Source of the DNA: Zobellia alginiliquefaciens
GTDB lineage: Bacteria > Bacteroidota > Bacteroidia > Flavobacteriales > Flavobacteriaceae
DNA: 64,000 nucleotides
Direction of reading: 5' to 3'
Assembly (NCBI RefSeq): GCF_029323795.1
Contig: NZ_CP119758.1
Span: 5,002,786 to 5,066,785, forward strand
Positions 17,859 to 25,677 of the stretch are shown piece after piece. The notes beneath the pieces were generated by a model, which saw only the letters and a list, made by a program, of their open reading frames with translations, was not told the origin of the DNA and did not search any database. Positions within the stretch are counted from its first letter, which is position 1. Each line of letters starts with the position of its first letter. The position numbers were made by a program, and so were the translations under genes.

Positions 17859-18590
17859 TTGGAATATACTTATACCATAATAGATTCAGATGCGACCTCA
17901 AATTTGCAATTACAGCACTATTTGGAGGATTATGGTGATTTTACATGTGCCGGTCTTGCGCAAAACAGTACCGATGGCACTAATACAATTCTAAAATACA
18001 GTCCGGACGTTATTTTCATTAGTCTAAATGAAAGCGCTTACGAATATTTTCATATGGTTATGGAGCTCCATCAATATTTAGACGAGCTTCCTATTATTAT
18101 AGGTATATCTAAAAGCAAGAAATACGCTTACGATGCAATAAAAAATGGATTCTTTGATTACTGGCTAAAACCCTATAATGAGTTTGATATAAGAAAATCC
18201 ATTTTACGTCTTAAAAAGCAGGTACCCGCCAAAACAGAACCCCAAACATTGTGTTTAAAATCGTACCGTGACTTTCAATACATCAACACAGACGACATTC
18301 TTTACCTACAGGCAGATAACAATTCTACAGAATTCGTTATGAAAGACGGAACAATAAACAATGCCTACAAAACGTTAAAAACCTTCGAAAATCAGTTGCC
18401 AAAAAACTTTGTGAGAATACACCAGAGTTACATAGTAAACACGAACTTTATTTCTCGTATTAGTTATGGCAAATCATACTGCACCTTAAAACAGAATAAG
18501 ATGCAACTACCATTCTCCAAATCGTACAGGGAAAATATAGACGGGCTCAAAAATTTATTGTCAAAAAACACAATTTCCTCTCTTAATTAA
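17859..18590 (+). CDS. LytTR-family regulator with a phospho-acceptor-less receiver
   Basis: A 243-residue DNA-binding regulator. Residues about 1-120 form a receiver-like domain with the acidic pair (IIDSD, residues 8-11) and the conserved Lys-Pro (WLKPYNEFD), but the phospho-acceptor strand reads DVIFISLNES, with Ser55 where Asp is expected. Residues about 130-235 are a LytTR DNA-binding domain (ILYLQADNNSTEF, FVRIHQSYIVNTNFI). Phosphorylation at the usual site is therefore unlikely. The start is TTG at 17859: an in-frame stop lies three codons upstream, no in-frame ATG is nearby, and translation from TTG gives the receiver's first strand directly. It lies upstream of the repeat lipoprotein and kinase genes on the same strand. 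Confidence 0.87.
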   Translation: MEYTYTIIDSDATSNLQLQHYLEDYGDFTCAGLAQNSTDGTNTILKYSPDVIFISLNESAYEYFHMVMELHQYLDELPIIIGISKSKKYAYDAIKNGFFDYWLKPYNEFDIRKSILRLKKQVPAKTEPQTLCLKSYRDFQYINTDDILYLQADNNSTEFVMKDGTINNAYKTLKTFENQLPKNFVRIHQSYIVNTNFISRISYGKSYCTLKQNKMQLPFSKSYRENIDGLKNLLSKNTISSLN

Positions 18591-18680
18591 TCCAATACTC
18601 TCAAAACCCAGCAGTTTACTCATAAAACTGGTTCGTTCACCATTACAATTTTAAAGCTGATTAAATTTATCGTAAACCAC

Positions 18681-18729
18681 ACTAGTTTAGCGGTGTAAGA
18701 AACAATCAATAACCCCCTAAACTAGTTTA
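18681..18729 (+). promoter_or_regulatory. Palindromic leader/operator in front of the repeat lipoprotein
   Basis: TAAACTAGTTTA at 18718-18729 is a perfect 12-bp palindrome three bases before the start codon. ACTAGTTTAG at 18681-18690 repeats its right half and is also the exact reverse complement of CTAAACTAGT at 18717-18726, so a 10-bp stem with a 26-base loop can form. It may be a pair of repressor sites or an RNA hairpin covering the translation start. A near -7 box (TAAATTTA) lies at about 18662-18669. Confidence 0.55.
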
Positions 18730-18732
18730 ATT

Positions 18733-19131
18733 ATGAAAAAAGTAGCGACCATTTTAGCATTGATGATTATGTCATTTGGAATTGTCTCATGTGAAACAGA
18801 AACGGATTCAGCCTATGATGTAAACGTAGACTCTCCAACCGACGGCGACGATGTTGAAATTGACGAACGTGGTTCTTCTACAGATGGTGATGACGTTCCA
18901 ACCGATACCCGAGACTCTTCTACCGATGGTGATGACGTGCCAACGGATACCCGAGATTCTTCTACCGATGGTGATGACGTGCCAACGGATACCCGAGACT
19001 CTTCTACAGATGGTGATGACGTTCCAACGGATACCCGAGACTCTTCTACCGACGGTGATGACGTGCCAACGGATACACGAGACTCTTCTACCGATGGTGA
19101 TGACGTGCCAACCGACACTCGAGATTCTTAA
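18733..19131 (+). CDS. Small lipoprotein made of acidic 14-residue tandem repeats
   Basis: A 132-residue exported lipoprotein. The signal peptide ends in IVSC (Cys20). Residues 34-47 are a diverged first unit, and residues 48-131 are six identical copies of SSTDGDDVPTDTRD, followed by a final Ser. Each unit has five Asp and one Arg, so the mature protein is strongly negative and has no aromatic or Cys residues in the repeats. The pattern TDGDDVP-x-D resembles thrombospondin type-3 Ca2+-binding repeats (DGDGVPD), so Ca2+ binding is plausible but unproven. No enzyme domain is present. It lies between a LytTR regulator and a sensor kinase and is preceded by a palindrome and followed by a terminator. 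I do not recognise a named family. Confidence 0.88.
   Translation: MKKVATILALMIMSFGIVSCETETDSAYDVNVDSPTDGDDVEIDERGSSTDGDDVPTDTRDSSTDGDDVPTDTRDSSTDGDDVPTDTRDSSTDGDDVPTDTRDSSTDGDDVPTDTRDSSTDGDDVPTDTRDS
18832..19128 (+). repeat. Seven tandem 42-bp coding repeats
   Basis: One diverged unit (18832-18873) is followed by six 42-bp units (18874-19125). The six differ from each other at seven codon positions, all of them third-base changes (for example ACA/ACC, GTT/GTG, GAT/GAC), and none changes the protein. The repeat also keeps a second forward frame and the reverse strand free of stops, which are artefacts of the repeat rather than genes. Confidence 0.95.
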
Positions 19132-19155
19132 AATAAAATCAAAATAGATTATATT

Positions 19156-19187
19156 AGCCTTAAATTAAGTTTTAAGGCTTTTTTTTT
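19156..19187 (+). terminator. Terminator between the repeat lipoprotein and the sensor kinase
   Basis: AGCCTTAAA (19156-19164) pairs perfectly with TTTAAGGCT (19171-19179), with a six-base loop, followed by a run of T to 19187. It lies only 16 bases before the kinase start, which leaves no room for a separate kinase promoter downstream of it. Confidence 0.85.
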
Positions 19188-19203
19188 AACCAGGATTGTC
19201 CAT

Positions 19204-21276
19204 ATGATCTGTGTCAAACGTAAACTACTTCTAATCACTGTTCATCTAAGCTTTCTCTTGCTTACCACATCCTTTATATCTTGTCACAAGAAAGATCAAA
19301 ATAATATTCACAAATCCATCGTTCAAGTCGATTCAGTTTTTGCTCTGATCGACAGCTCCAGCAATTCAGGTGTCTCAAAAGAGAAAAGTAAGCTGTATTT
19401 GGCTAAAGCCGAAAAAAAAACGGACGAGTTAGATAACGATTCAATAAAACTTAAGCTTTTTTCTAAAATTTCCCTCAAGTACTTAAACCTCAAAGATTCT
19501 GTCAACTTCTTAAGAACAAATCAAGAAACCGTTGAATTATCCAAATTATCAAATGATAGCATAACTCTTGCCGAAGCAAACTGGGATTTAGCTAGTTTCC
19601 ATAGGTCAAAAGCACGTACTCATGAGGCATATTTATACTTTTCGGAAGCCCAAAAAATATACGAAGCCCTTCATATGGATTATGAATCTGCCCGTATGCT
19701 ATACAACATGGCTGTTACCCAAGCAGACATTAAAGACTATACAGGTAGTGAAATTAACACCATACGGGCCATTGAAATTTTAAAACCACTAGAAGAGTAC
19801 AAAAGGCTTTACTACTGTTATAATAATTTAGGCTCAATAACAAAAGAACTAAAAGATTTTGACAGGGCTCTTGATTACTATGCGACTGCTCTTGAATACC
19901 AAACCAAACTAGACTTTGAAAACAACTACGGTCTTAGCCTTAAGAACAATATTGGTGTTGTGTACCAGGAAAGAGGCAATTTTGAGGAATCCATTCCTTA
20001 TTTTGAAGAAGTACTAAAAGACAAAAGCTTAAAATCAGAAAAACCTACTTTGTACGGTACTGCCCTAAATAATTTAACCTACAGTAAATTCAAAATAAAC
20101 AACAGGGAAAACTTCTCGGACCAGTTTTCAGAAATAATTAAGCTTCAGGATAGCTTAGGGGAGATTAAAGATGTCTCACGCACCCATTTCTGCTTTGCCG
20201 AATATCACTTGAGTAAAAACGACACTTTAAACGCTATTTTTCAAGCAAAGAAAGCCTTGGGATATGCAAAAATATCAAGTAATAACGATCGCGTTCTAGA
20301 AAGCTACCAGCTTTTAGCCAAGTTAGAACCCTCAAAATCTAGTTATTATAATCAGCAATACATCTCTTTAAATGATAGCCTACATCATACCGAGAGACAG
20401 GTTAGGAATAAATTTGCACGAATTCGTTTTGAAACAGATGAATTTATTGCCGAAAATGAAGCGTTGGCTCGCGAAAAGCAACTGTGGACAGGTGTGGCGG
20501 TTTCCATATTATTATTAGGACTTATGTCATACGTAATTCTAGATCAGCGATCTAAAAATCAAAAACTCCGTTTTCAACAGCAACAACAGGCAGCTAACCA
20601 AGAGATTTTCAATTTAATGCTTACCCAAAAAGAAAAACTGGAAGAAGGAAAGAAAATAGAGCAAAAAAGAATATCAGAAGAACTTCATGATGGGGTTTTA
20701 GGAAAAATGCTAGGTGCACGTATGGTGCTTACGGGGCTCAATAAACGTTCGGGAGAAGAAGCTACAACCGAGAGAAAAAAAGCTATTGATGCCTTACAAG
20801 AAGTTGAAAAAGAGGTGCGTTCTATTTCCCATGAACTTAGTCACGCAGCTTACCAGAACATTCCAAATTTCATCCATTCAATTAGCGACCTATTGAATAC
20901 GGTTAAAGCTACCGCGAATTTTGAATCTAAATTTGTATACAACGAAACCTTTGATTGGGATTCACTTAATGCAAATGTAAAAATTAACGTGTACCGTATG
21001 ATTCAAGAAAGTTTACAAAATTGTGTTAAACATGCTGCATCTAAAAATGTAATTGTAGAACTTAGTAAAACCGATACTGGTTTTATGGTTAAGATTGTAG
21101 ATGACGGAAAAGGCTTCAAAACAAGTTCCAGAAAAAAAGGGATTGGTCTTCGAAACATTTCATCTAGAATAGAAAAAATAAAAGGAACGTACACTATTGA
21201 GAGTGCTCGCGGTAAAGGTACCACCGTTACACTCAAAGTTCCATTAGAAATACAATCAACATGCGAAACCAGTTAA
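19204..21276 (+). CDS. TPR sensor histidine kinase, HisKA_3 (NarL-partner) type
   Basis: A 690-residue membrane kinase. It has an N-terminal signal sequence (to about residue 27, with Cys in SFISC), a large periplasmic TPR region (about 120-400, units such as YYCYNNLGSITKELKDFDRALDYYATAL), one membrane helix (about 427-447), a coiled linker, a HisKA_3 domain with the phospho-acceptor His495 in RISEELHDGVLG, and a C-terminal HATPase (IVDDGKGF, GIGLRNISSRIE, GKGTTVTL). It should phosphorylate a LuxR-type regulator; the next gene is one. The start ATG lies 16 bases after the terminator of the preceding gene, so expression probably depends on read-through. Confidence 0.92.
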   Translation: MICVKRKLLLITVHLSFLLLTTSFISCHKKDQNNIHKSIVQVDSVFALIDSSSNSGVSKEKSKLYLAKAEKKTDELDNDSIKLKLFSKISLKYLNLKDSVNFLRTNQETVELSKLSNDSITLAEANWDLASFHRSKARTHEAYLYFSEAQKIYEALHMDYESARMLYNMAVTQADIKDYTGSEINTIRAIEILKPLEEYKRLYYCYNNLGSITKELKDFDRALDYYATALEYQTKLDFENNYGLSLKNNIGVVYQERGNFEESIPYFEEVLKDKSLKSEKPTLYGTALNNLTYSKFKINNRENFSDQFSEIIKLQDSLGEIKDVSRTHFCFAEYHLSKNDTLNAIFQAKKALGYAKISSNNDRVLESYQLLAKLEPSKSSYYNQQYISLNDSLHHTERQVRNKFARIRFETDEFIAENEALAREKQLWTGVAVSILLLGLMSYVILDQRSKNQKLRFQQQQQAANQEIFNLMLTQKEKLEEGKKIEQKRISEELHDGVLGKMLGARMVLTGLNKRSGEEATTERKKAIDALQEVEKEVRSISHELSHAAYQNIPNFIHSISDLLNTVKATANFESKFVYNETFDWDSLNANVKINVYRMIQESLQNCVKHAASKNVIVELSKTDTGFMVKIVDDGKGFKTSSRKKGIGLRNISSRIEKIKGTYTIESARGKGTTVTLKVPLEIQSTCETS

Positions 21277-21309
21277 CTTTATTGAAAATAAAGACTGACC
21301 AAGCAAACT

Positions 21310-21981
21310 ATGGAGAATTTAGTTAGAATATTAGCTGTTGATGATCATGAGATGATTGTACTTGGCTACAAGTACACTATTGAAGGGTGTGATTTTAAGG
21401 ATTACAAGGTTACTGTCAATATTGCGCCCAGCTATCTAGAAGGCAAAGCAGAAATAGAAAGTTCGGCCAGTCGCATGCCTTATGACATCATATTATTGGA
21501 CATACAGATGTTCCCCGATAACGCCAAAGAAGAAAGAGGCGGTATTGATCTTGGTCTGTTGGCGAGAAAAATTTCTCCAACTTCCAAAGTTGTTTTCCTT
21601 TCCTCTTTTAGCGATAGTTACCATATTAACAACGTTTTAAAAACCGTTAACCCGGACGGGTATATGGTGAAGTCGGAAGTTGATGAAAAAACGCTTCAAG
21701 ATATGGTAAAGACGGTAAAAGACAATCCACCGTACTATACCGCAGCCGCACTTCAGGCCATACGTAGAAAAATGGCAAACGAGGACCAGATAGACGAACG
21801 GGACAAAAAAATATTATATCAATTATCCATTGGTACTAAAACAAAAGATATCTCTTCTTTAGTTGCCGCATCTAGCACAACCGTGGAAAACCGAAAAAGA
21901 CAGTTAAAAGTAATCTTCAATGTTGAAAATGGTAATGACTTTGCCTTAATTGAGGAAGCAAAAAAACGTGGCTTTATTTAA
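21310..21981 (+). CDS. Response regulator, receiver plus LuxR-like HTH
   Basis: A 223-residue regulator and likely partner of the upstream kinase (33-base gap). The receiver has the acidic pair in AVDDHE, the phospho-acceptor Asp64 in DIILLDIQM, and the conserved Lys in GYMVKSEVD. Between the phospho-acceptor and the next helix is an extra loop (MFPDNAKEERGG) longer than in most NarL-type receivers. The C-terminal HTH (about 155-223) looks LuxR/GerE-like but diverged: ERDKKILYQLSIGTKTKDIS replaces the usual LTxRExEVL-x-L start. DNA targets are unknown; the dyads upstream of the LytTR and lipoprotein genes are candidates. Confidence 0.9.
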   Translation: MENLVRILAVDDHEMIVLGYKYTIEGCDFKDYKVTVNIAPSYLEGKAEIESSASRMPYDIILLDIQMFPDNAKEERGGIDLGLLARKISPTSKVVFLSSFSDSYHINNVLKTVNPDGYMVKSEVDEKTLQDMVKTVKDNPPYYTAAALQAIRRKMANEDQIDERDKKILYQLSIGTKTKDISSLVAASSTTVENRKRQLKVIFNVENGNDFALIEEAKKRGFI

Positions 21982-22042
21982 AGTTAACACATAAACCACT
22001 CAAAACAAGCGGTTTAAAAATCATCTTTTTTTCAGCACCTAG

Positions 22043-22069
22043 AAAATCCCCCGTTTTTATGGGGTTTTT
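22043..22069 (+). terminator. Terminator after the response regulator
   Basis: AAAATCCCC pairs with GGGGTTTTT around a short loop with one mismatch, followed by CTTTAT. It ends the kinase-regulator unit. Confidence 0.65.
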
Positions 22070-22128
22070 CTTTATAGCTCAAACAAAACTGAAAACTATC
22101 TTTGGCTCAAAGTGTATAACTACGTCAT

Positions 22129-22785
22129 ATGCCACTATATCAAGATAGTTTTAGAAACAACCATTCTAATGGTTATTCGTCCGGTTCGCAGATAGAAGGG
22201 ATGGAATCTTTTGCCAATAGTTTAGAAAAACTATTCTTTGCCGAGGTCACCATTCTTAATTGCACAAATTTAGATGCAAAAACCAATTTGGCCATTGAGT
22301 TAAATTGCAATATTTCTTTAGTTGAAATGCTATTTCATTTCAATAAAGGTACTTGGGGCAATTTTAAGCCGGGAAGAACCTCGTTCATAAAACTGCTTAA
22401 CAATCTTGTTAACGAAAGTGGCTCTAATGTAGATATTGAAGAGTGTACTTTTTTCTTAAAAGACACAGCTATTATCATCAACAAAATTTACGATAACAGC
22501 ATTCCGGAACAGCTAGATACTATCATAGCTGAAATATGCAAACATTATGTACATTTCAGCAAAGGATTATCAGAAACACCTTATGAAATCTACGTTCCTG
22601 TTTTTGAAGAAGAAAATAACGAGGAAAACGAAATACTCATACAAAATATAGAAGCTGACAATAATACCCAAAAAGATTATTTTCAGTATTGGGGTCTTTA
22701 TTTTGAATCTGAAGATGATGCTGTCATCTATGATTTAAAGAGCTCTACCATAGAACACGGTGACCTATTTATGCTTAACCATTAG
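22129..22785 (+). CDS. Unrecognised soluble acidic protein
   Basis: I do not recognise this 218-residue protein. It has no signal peptide or membrane segment, so it is probably cytoplasmic. The first 140 residues look mixed alpha/beta (EGMESFANSLEKLFFAEVTIL, KTNLAIELNCNISLVEMLFHFNKG), and the last 75 are strongly acidic with Glu/Asn clusters (EEENNEENE, ESEDDAVIYDL). It lies 147 bases after the response regulator and behind that gene's terminator. It could be a target or accessory of the adjacent signalling genes, but this is only positional. The start at 22129 gives the first possible long reading from a plausible ATG. Confidence 0.75.
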   Translation: MPLYQDSFRNNHSNGYSSGSQIEGMESFANSLEKLFFAEVTILNCTNLDAKTNLAIELNCNISLVEMLFHFNKGTWGNFKPGRTSFIKLLNNLVNESGSNVDIEECTFFLKDTAIIINKIYDNSIPEQLDTIIAEICKHYVHFSKGLSETPYEIYVPVFEEENNEENEILIQNIEADNNTQKDYFQYWGLYFESEDDAVIYDLKSSTIEHGDLFMLNH

Positions 22786-22848
22786 ATGAAAACAAGTTTT
22801 TTGAGGTGTTTGACAGTAATATAAACTGCCCATTCCCCAAAATAATCA

Positions 22849-22890
22849 ATCCCCCATTTGCTACTTAATACAATTAAGTAGTTGGGGGAT
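22849..22890. terminator. Long bipartite hairpin between convergent genes
   Basis: ATCCCCC (22849-22855) pairs with GGGGGAT (22884-22890) and CTACTTAA (22861-22868) pairs with TTAAGTAG (22874-22881), with a small asymmetric bulge and a five-base loop. No T run follows on either strand. It is most likely a convergent-gene terminator or a 3'-end stabiliser. Confidence 0.55.
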
Positions 22891-22931
22891 GGGATTATAT
22901 TAATTACTTACCGTAACTTTCTTGTTTACCA

Positions 22932-24212
22932 CTAGGCATTAAAAAGCTCTCTGCCATTCATTAAAGCATTTACCTTTTTCTTAACCGCTTCAACTTTTGC
23001 CTCATCTTCAGCATTGGTAAGAACTTCATCTACCAACTCTACTATAGTATCCATATCCGCTTCTTTTAACCCTCTGGTTGTAATTGCAGCTGTCCCAAAA
23101 CGAATACCAGAAGTTACAAATGGCGACTTATCATCAAAAGGAACCATGTTCTTGTTTGCCGTAATATCAGCCTGTACCAGAACCTTTTCTGCATCTTTAC
23201 CTGTAATATCCTTATTTCTAAGGTCGATAAGCATCATGTGATTATCCGTTCCTCCAGAAATTATATTATACCCTTTAGCAACAAAAGCAGCGGCCATTGC
23301 AGCAGCATTTTTCTTCACCTGAATCATGTAATTCAAGAAATTATCAGAAAGAGCCTCTCCAAAAGCAATAGCTTTAGCAGCAATAATATGCTCTAAAGGA
23401 CCACCTTGATTTCCCGGAAAAACTGCTAAATCCAATAAAGCGGACATCTTACGTAAATTTCCGTTCTTTAATTTAATTCCGAAAGGATTATCAAAATCTT
23501 CTCCCATTAGAATAAGACCACCACGTGGGCCTCTTAATGTTTTATGAGTAGTAGTTGTTACAATATGACAATGTGGAATTGGGTCATTTAAAATACCCTT
23601 TGCAATAAGACCCGCAGGGTGAGAAATATCCGCTAACAAGAGTGCTCCAACGCTATCCGCAATTGCTCTGAACTTCTCAAAATCAATATCTCGGGAGTAT
23701 GCAGAAGCGCCGGCAATAATCATTTTTGGCTTTTCCCTTGTTGCTATTTCTTGAATAACATCATAGTCTAGCGTACCGGTTTCTTTATCTACACCATAAA
23801 AAACAGGATTGTACAATCTTCCTGAAAAGTTCACCGGAGAACCGTGGGTCAAATGTCCACCATGAGAAAGGTCAAACCCTAAAATAGTGTCGCCAGGTTT
23901 CAAACACGCATGGTAAACCGAAGCATTTGCCTGAGAACCTGAGTGCGGCTGAACATTTGCATATGCAGCACCAAACAATTCCTTAGCTCTATCAATAGCC
24001 AATTGCTCTATTTTATCAACTACTTCACAACCACCATAATAACGTTTCCCAGGATAACCCTCGGCATATTTATTGGTTAGTACGGATCCCGCAGCCTCCA
24101 TAACTTGGGGGCTCGTAAAATTCTCAGAGGCTATAAGCTCTATACCACTTATTTGGCGTTCTCTTTCCTCTGCTATTAGTTCAAAAATCTGATTGTCTCG
24201 TTGCATAAGCAA
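22932..24212 (-). CDS. glyA: Serine hydroxymethyltransferase
   Basis: A cytoplasmic PLP enzyme interconverting serine and glycine with tetrahydrofolate, the main C1 source. The length of 426 residues is normal. Seen: ELIASENF near residue 30, [15 protein letters not shown], and the PLP-lysine motif [14 protein letters not shown] near residue 225. The C-terminus is slightly extended. Two starts are possible (MLMQRD or MQRD two codons later); the shorter is the common flavobacterial start. A TACTTTTG box on the minus strand at 24233-24240 lies about 20-30 bases upstream. The gene is divergent from fahA. Confidence 0.97.
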   Translation of the reverse strand: MLMQRDNQIFELIAEERERQISGIELIASENFTSPQVMEAAGSVLTNKYAEGYPGKRYYGGCEVVDKIEQLAIDRAKELFGAAYANVQPHSGSQANASVYHACLKPGDTILGFDLSHGGHLTHGSPVNFSGRLYNPVFYGVDKETGTLDYDVIQEIATREKPKMIIAGASAYSRDIDFEKFRAIADSVGALLLADISHPAGLIAKGILNDPIPHCHIVTTTTHKTLRGPRGGLILMGEDFDNPFGIKLKNGNLRKMSALLDLAVFPGNQGGPLEHIIAAKAIAFGEALSDNFLNYMIQVKKNAAAMAAAFVAKGYNIISGGTDNHMMLIDLRNKDITGKDAEKVLVQADITANKNMVPFDDKSPFVTSGIRFGTAAITTRGLKEADMDTIVELVDEVLTNAEDEAKVEAVKKKVNALMNGRELFNA

Positions 24213-24232
24213 ATATTCTGTTAAATGAAATG

Positions 24233-24240
24233 CAAAAGTA
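24233..24240 (-). promoter_or_regulatory. -7 promoter element of glyA
   Basis: Minus-strand TACTTTTG is an exact TAnnTTTG match about 20-27 bases before the glyA start. It faces away from the fahA box, so the two genes share a compact divergent promoter region. Confidence 0.55.
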
Positions 24241-24272
24241 CGAATTGCTCATTGTTAAAACTCATAAAACAA

Positions 24273-24280
24273 TATATTTG
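24273..24280 (+). promoter_or_regulatory. -7 promoter element of fahA
   Basis: TATATTTG matches TAnnTTTG exactly, 37 bases before the fahA ATG. A possible -33 ATTG ends 18 bases upstream. Confidence 0.6.
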
Positions 24281-24317
24281 ATTAAGAATTTATCAAATAC
24301 AAATTAACAATCTTTCT

Positions 24318-25610
24318 ATGCCTATATACGCGAACGATCCTACAAAAAAAACATGGCTTCCCGTGCCCGATCAATCAGATTTCCCCATACAGAACATACC
24401 TTTTGGAGTATTCCTTACCCGTGATGATATTATTACGATAGGTACACGTATTGGGGACTATGCAATAGATTTGGGAGCTCTTCATCAACTTGGTTATTTT
24501 GAGAATATTCCGCTTACGGATGATATTTTTTTGCAAGACACCTTAAACGATTTCATATCTGATGGACAGAAAACATGGCGACTTGTCCGTAATCGGATAA
24601 GCGAGATTTTTGAGGAATCCAATGAAACCCTTAAAAACAATGAGGACCATAAAAGCGTTGTTTTGTTTTCTATGGATGAAATTGAAATGCAATTACCTGT
24701 TCAAGTAGGTGATTATACAGATTTTTACTCAAGTAAAGAGCATGCTACCAATGTTGGCACCATGTTCCGCGACCCTGAAAATGCCTTATTGCCCAACTGG
24801 TTACATATTCCTGTTGGCTACCATGGCAGAAGCTCCACCATTATTCCAAGTGGGACACCTATTCACAGACCCATGGGGCAGACTTTACCAAAAGGTGAAA
24901 CAAACCCCGTTTTTGGGCCATCACGTTTAGTAGATTTTGAGTTGGAGATGGCATTTATTACTACGGACGCCAATGTACTAGGAGAACCCATCTCAGTAGA
25001 TGAGGCCGAAGAATATATTTTTGGAATGGTAGTTTTTAATGATTGGAGTGCTCGTGATATCCAAAAATGGGAATATGTGCCACTTGGACCCTTTTTAGCC
25101 AAAAACTTTGCCTCGTCCATATCACCATGGATTGTAACCTTAGATGCACTTCAACCGTTTAGAATTGAAAGTACAGCACAAGAACCAGAGCCTCTACCCT
25201 ATTTACAACAAAAAGAAAGACATAGCTATGACATTAATCTTGAAGTGAGTATAGCCACCGAAAATGGTAGCGAAACGAACATTTCAAAATCTAACTTTAA
25301 GTATATGTATTGGACCATGGCACAACAACTGGCCCACCACACTATTAACGGCTGTATTGTAAATAGTGGTGATATGATGGGAAGTGGCACCATCTCCGGG
25401 CCAACCCCAGACTCTTATGGTTCAATGCTTGAACTTTCTTGGCAAGGCACCAAGCCCGTAAAATTAAACGATGGTTCCGAACGAAAGTTTATTCAGGATA
25501 ATGATACCGTTATCATGAAGGGGTATTGCGCTAACGATGATATTCGTATTGGTTTTGGAGAAGTAAGAACAAAACTTTTACCCCCTTTTACGCTAAAGAA
25601 AAAAGGCTAA
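24318..25610 (+). CDS. fahA: Fumarylacetoacetase
   Basis: Hydrolyses 4-fumarylacetoacetate to fumarate and acetoacetate, the last step of tyrosine and phenylalanine catabolism. The length of 430 residues matches bacterial and eukaryotic family members. It has the N-terminal SH3-like domain (NIPFGVFLTRDD) and the catalytic C-terminal FAH domain with the metal and substrate region DYTDFYSSKEHATNVG, YHGRSSTIIPSGT, the acidic ligand region DFELEMAF, and GTISGPTPDSYGSMLELSW. Other homogentisate-pathway genes are not in this window, so the pathway is split across the genome. Confidence 0.96.
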   Translation: MPIYANDPTKKTWLPVPDQSDFPIQNIPFGVFLTRDDIITIGTRIGDYAIDLGALHQLGYFENIPLTDDIFLQDTLNDFISDGQKTWRLVRNRISEIFEESNETLKNNEDHKSVVLFSMDEIEMQLPVQVGDYTDFYSSKEHATNVGTMFRDPENALLPNWLHIPVGYHGRSSTIIPSGTPIHRPMGQTLPKGETNPVFGPSRLVDFELEMAFITTDANVLGEPISVDEAEEYIFGMVVFNDWSARDIQKWEYVPLGPFLAKNFASSISPWIVTLDALQPFRIESTAQEPEPLPYLQQKERHSYDINLEVSIATENGSETNISKSNFKYMYWTMAQQLAHHTINGCIVNSGDMMGSGTISGPTPDSYGSMLELSWQGTKPVKLNDGSERKFIQDNDTVIMKGYCANDDIRIGFGEVRTKLLPPFTLKKKG

Positions 25611-25628
25611 AATAATTTTGTACTTATG

Positions 25629-25677
25629 AAAATACCTTTAAGTACCCTAGTTGACCGGGAAACTTAAAGGTATTTTT
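25629..25677. terminator. Convergent terminator of fahA and ytxJ
   Basis: AAAATACCTTTAAGT (25629-25643) pairs perfectly with ACTTAAAGGTATTTT (25662-25676), a 15-bp stem. The loop is 18 bases with an inner CCC/GGG. The right arm includes the ytxJ stop codon, so one element serves both convergent genes. Confidence 0.85.

Noticed and set aside
18813..19147. Open frames on the reverse strand and in another forward frame across the tandem repeat
   Set aside because: They stay open only because the 42-bp unit contains no stop in those frames and its length is a multiple of three. The lipobox, signal peptide and silent-only changes all support the frame starting at 18733.
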